Shown here in pieces: positions 61,547 through 64,000 of a stretch of DNA of 64,000 nucleotides. The notes below the pieces were generated by a model. It was not told where the DNA came from. It searched no databases and worked only from the letters and a program-made list of their open reading frames with translations. Position 1 is the first letter of the stretch, and the number at the start of each line of letters is the position of its first letter. This stretch comes from Simonsiella muelleri ATCC 29453. Lineage in GTDB: Bacteria > Pseudomonadota > Gammaproteobacteria > Burkholderiales > Neisseriaceae. The stretch is taken from NCBI RefSeq assembly GCF_002951835.1, contig NZ_CP019448.1, positions 248,001-312,000 on the forward strand. The letters are read 5' to 3'. Made by a program: the position numbers and the translations under genes.

Positions 61547-62314
61547 ATGATGAGTGAATCGGACTATTTGCGCCGTTTTGGGGGGATTGCGCGATTATAT
61601 GGCGACAAGGGTTTGGTGGCATTGCAGAACGCACATGTTTGCGTGGTCGGCGTGGGCGGTGTGGGTTCGTGGGCGGTGGAAGCATTGGCGCGCTCGGGTG
61701 TGGGCAAATTGACGTTGATTGATTTGGATAATGTTGCGGTTTCCAATGTCAATAGGCAGTTACACGCATTGACACCTGCTTTTGGTCAAGCCAAAGTCCG
61801 TGCATTACACGAACGCGTTTTGCAAATTAATCCATGTTGTCAACTCATTGAAATTGAAGATTTTGTTGATGAAAATAATGTGGCTGATTTTTTCGGGCAG
61901 CCTTACGATTTTGTGATTGATGCGATTGACCAAATGCGCGTTAAAGTGGCAATGGTAAATTATTTTGTTAAACATAAACAAGCATTTATTTTAAGTGGTG
62001 GCGCAGGTGGGCAGCGTAATCCAGCGTTGATTCAAACCACCGATTTGTCGCAAACCACACATGACCCCTTGTTGTCCAATGTGCGATATAACTTACGGAA
62101 AAAACATGGTTTTCCACGCGAAGGCAGAATGCGTGTGCCGTGTGTGTATTCGCGTGAGCAAATTACGCCGCCACAAATTCAGGCTGCCTGTGATATGGAA
62201 ACCACATCGCCACAAGGTTTGTCGTGTGCAGGTTATGGGGCGAGTATGTTGGTTACGGCGAGTTTTGGGCTGCATTGCGCCACTGCTGCCATTGAACACA
62301 TTATAGCGAATTGA
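61547..62314 (+). CDS. tcdA: tRNA threonylcarbamoyladenosine dehydratase TcdA
   Basis: Converts t6A37 to the cyclic form ct6A in tRNA, acting after TsaD (gene at 1403). 255 residues of the E1-like fold: start YLRRFGGIARLYGDKGLVAL, nucleotide loop VVGVGGVGSWAVEAL, TLIDLDNVAVSNVNRQ, and DAIDQMRVK. AGGA lies 5 bases before ATG 61547; ATG 61550 is also possible. Confidence 0.93.
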   Translation: MMSESDYLRRFGGIARLYGDKGLVALQNAHVCVVGVGGVGSWAVEALARSGVGKLTLIDLDNVAVSNVNRQLHALTPAFGQAKVRALHERVLQINPCCQLIEIEDFVDENNVADFFGQPYDFVIDAIDQMRVKVAMVNYFVKHKQAFILSGGAGGQRNPALIQTTDLSQTTHDPLLSNVRYNLRKKHGFPREGRMRVPCVYSREQITPPQIQAACDMETTSPQGLSCAGYGASMLVTASFGLHCATAAIEHIIAN

Positions 62315-62426
62315 AATTGCAATACCCTTTCGCATCATGATTGGAGTGGTTGCCTTTTATCATTTTTCAATTTTCAATTCAGCCAAATACTTTTCAGGCT
62401 GCCTGAAAAGTAAATAAAATAATAAT

Positions 62427-63242
62427 ATGAATAAAAACAAAACAATAGCCTATATTTTTGGACAGCCCGTAACCGATATTCCGCAAGATTTATTTATTCC
62501 GCCTGATGCGTTGAAAGTGGTGTTGCATAGTTTTGAAGGCCCGCTGGATTTACTTTTATATTTGATTCGTAAGCAAAATATTGATGTACTGGATATTCCA
62601 ATGGTTAAAATTACCGAACAATATCTCAGTTACATTACACAAATGGATTCTCAACAACTTGATTTAGTTGCAGAATATTTATTGATGGCAGCAGTATTGA
62701 TTGAAATCAAATCGCGTTTGTTGCTGCCTGTGCCTGAATCATCAGGCGAAGATGAAGAATTAGACCCACGCGCCGAATTGGTTCGCCGATTATTAGCTTA
62801 TGAACAAATGAAATTAGCAGCGCAAAATTTAGACGCTTTGCCACGTGCTGGACGTGAATTTGCGTGGGCGTATTTGCCTTTGGAAATTGTGGCAGTGGAG
62901 CGTTTGCCAGATGTTTATCTAATTGATTTAACACAAGCTTGGTTAAATATTTTGTCTCGTGCCAAACACACTCGTAGCCATGAAGTGGTACAAGAAGCCA
63001 TTTCTGTGCGCGAACGCATGACGGCGGTTTTACGTTATTTAAATGAGAATGATGGCGAAGCTAAGTTCAGTCAATTATTTGAATTAGAACACGGCATTAC
63101 ACATTTGGTGGTAACGTTTATCGCGTTGTTGGAATTGGTTAAAGAAGGCTTGGTTCGCTTACGGCAAGATGATGCGTTTGGCGATATTTTTGTTTTTATT
63201 CAACATACTAACGATGTAATTGACATGGAGGATGCAGCATGA
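62427..63242 (+). CDS. scpA: Segregation and condensation protein ScpA
   Basis: The kleisin that links SMC heads with ScpB. 271 residues: FEGPLDLLLYLIRKQNIDVL, IPMVKITEQYLSYI, and MAAVLIEIKSRLLLP are the N-terminal kleisin signature; the C-terminal winged helix follows (AKFSQLFELEHGITHLVVTF, IALLELVKEGLVRLRQ). Its stop overlaps the start of the DUF1853 gene (ATGA). Confidence 0.94.
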   Translation: MNKNKTIAYIFGQPVTDIPQDLFIPPDALKVVLHSFEGPLDLLLYLIRKQNIDVLDIPMVKITEQYLSYITQMDSQQLDLVAEYLLMAAVLIEIKSRLLLPVPESSGEDEELDPRAELVRRLLAYEQMKLAAQNLDALPRAGREFAWAYLPLEIVAVERLPDVYLIDLTQAWLNILSRAKHTRSHEVVQEAISVRERMTAVLRYLNENDGEAKFSQLFELEHGITHLVVTFIALLELVKEGLVRLRQDDAFGDIFVFIQHTNDVIDMEDAA

Positions 63243-64000
63243 ATTTTGCATTAGATGCGATTTGGTGGCGTTTGAGTAATCCGCATATTCGGGCGTTGGC
63301 GAGCGTGTTGGTTGCGCCTGCGTTGTGGCGAACAGGGCGAGAATTGTCGGTACGTGAATTACTGGGCGAACGTGGTTTTCGTTATCTACTTGATTTAGAT
63401 GATAATAAATCTTTCAGGCTGCCTGAAAACGTGGGAAATCCTTTACTGGGGAAATATGCAGAAAATTTATTAGCGTTTTGGTTGGCAAATGCACCGCATA
63501 GCCGATTGTTAGGGCGTAATGTTCAGTTATTTAATTTAAAAAATCAATTGGTTGGCGAGTTAGATTTTGTTGCGCAATTGAATGGGCGAATTTATCATAT
63601 TGAATTGGCGTGTAAATATTTTGGTGCGTATGATGGGCAGCCTGAAAACATGGTGGGGCTAAATTCGCAAGATAACTTACTGAATAAAATTGATAAATTA
63701 AATCAGCAACTGAATTATTCTCAAAATCCAGCAGGGCAACAGGCGTTGGCGAATTTGGGTGTGAATGCGGCGGAGGTTCAGTGCGTGAGTGTTGTGCGTG
63801 GCATGGGTTTTAGCCATTCAGGCAGCTTAAAAAATGTGCGTTATGCGGAGAATGCTTGGACTGGTGTGTTGTTGAATCATCTTCAGCAAATTGATTTTAA
63901 AAATAAAAAATTTTATCGTTTACCGAAAAATCAATTTCTTGCGCCTGCGCGTGTTTCATGCAGTCTGGTGGTGGATTGGGATAAAATAGGTGAACAATCG
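63239..64000 (+). CDS. DUF1853-family protein, C-terminus cut by window edge
   Basis: 254 residues are visible with no stop before the right edge. MNFALDAIWWRLSNPHIRAL, LGKYAENLLAFWLA, GELDFVAQLNGRIYHIELAC and KYFG are features of DUF1853, a PD-(D/E)xK-nuclease-like domain of unknown function; E-D-ExAxK-like residues are seen in LVGELDF...HIELACK. The ATG overlaps the scpA stop by 4 bp. FRLPEN and HSGSLKN are encoded by DUS copies. Confidence 0.8.
   Translation, partial: MNFALDAIWWRLSNPHIRALASVLVAPALWRTGRELSVRELLGERGFRYLLDLDDNKSFRLPENVGNPLLGKYAENLLAFWLANAPHSRLLGRNVQLFNLKNQLVGELDFVAQLNGRIYHIELACKYFGAYDGQPENMVGLNSQDNLLNKIDKLNQQLNYSQNPAGQQALANLGVNAAEVQCVSVVRGMGFSHSGSLKNVRYAENAWTGVLLNHLQQIDFKNKKFYRLPKNQFLAPARVSCSLVVDWDKIGEQS

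Noticed and set aside
1..64000. CRISPR array, prophage, tRNA or rRNA genes
   Set aside because: No regularly spaced repeats, phage genes or cloverleaf-like sequences with the conserved TTCGA arm were seen; the frequent short repeats are DUS and MITEs.

Overview
The window is chromosomal DNA from a member of the Neisseriaceae. The clearest sign is the 12-base DNA uptake sequence (DUS) in the near-palindromic form TTCAGGC(A/T)GCCTGAA, scattered through almost every intergenic gap and inside many genes. Read on one strand it matches the Kingella-type dialect AGGCAGCCTGAA, on the other the Simonsiella-type AGGCTGCCTGAA, so the dialect alone does not fix the genus. The low GC content, petABC, the RNase E gene, the KDO/LPS export cluster with rpoN, TbpB-like lipoproteins with a Slam partner and a TadA with an extra N-terminal domain all fit the Kingella/Simonsiella/Alysiella side of the family. 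No rRNA, tRNA, prophage or CRISPR array was seen.

Layout. 1-7.9 kb: core genes (murC fragment, tsaD, a Sel1-repeat protein, a SixA-like phosphatase, a 1280-residue flavin/iron-sulfur oxidoreductase). 7.9-11 kb: a scar region with a YjzC-like small protein, an IS200/IS605-type right-end scar, an HTH/membrane-protein module between two identical hairpins of a foreign DUS dialect, a broken acid phosphatase, an IS5-family remnant and the tail of a cytosine methyltransferase. 11-22.5 kb: gabD, trpA, a small RNA, the cytochrome bc1 operon petABC, tadA, small lipoproteins and MITEs. 22.6-24.8 kb: an IS982-family element nested in a decayed IS4-like element. 24.8-38.2 kb: rluC, rne, tal, kdsD-kdsC-lptC-lptA-lptB-rpoN, an amino-acid binding lipoprotein and pyrG. 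38.4-48.5 kb: the most interesting part. A membrane-anchored CheA-like kinase with its CheY partner and a Slam-type lipoprotein with its Slam transporter are present; the kinase and the lipoprotein genes are each split by one of two inverted, same-length IS5-family copies with identical transposases. A second copy of the small RNA, an SDR gene and a patatin gene lie between the IS copies. 48.5-64 kb: recJ, a CAP-domain protein, scpB, hfq, an OmpA-type lipoprotein, a Bcr/CflA exporter, hpf, an acyltransferase, guaA, accB-accC, a universal stress protein, tcdA, scpA and a DUF1853 gene cut by the window edge.

How things connect. Two small RNAs (about 13.4 and 41.9 kb) share an anti-Shine-Dalgarno core, strong sigma-70 promoters and their own terminators. 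They look like the Neisseria sibling metabolic sRNAs, and hfq is in the same window. Two families of short inverted-repeat elements occur. MITE-A has GAACCTGTATTCAC ends, and its ends match the surviving end of the IS5-family remnant at 10.4 kb; full copies have 3-bp TAA or TTA duplications that repeatedly coincide with stop codons. MITE-B has GAAACCTTTGCAAAAC ends that run into DUS copies. DUS copies also form terminator hairpins, supply a ribosome-binding region before petC and encode recurring peptide motifs inside real proteins.
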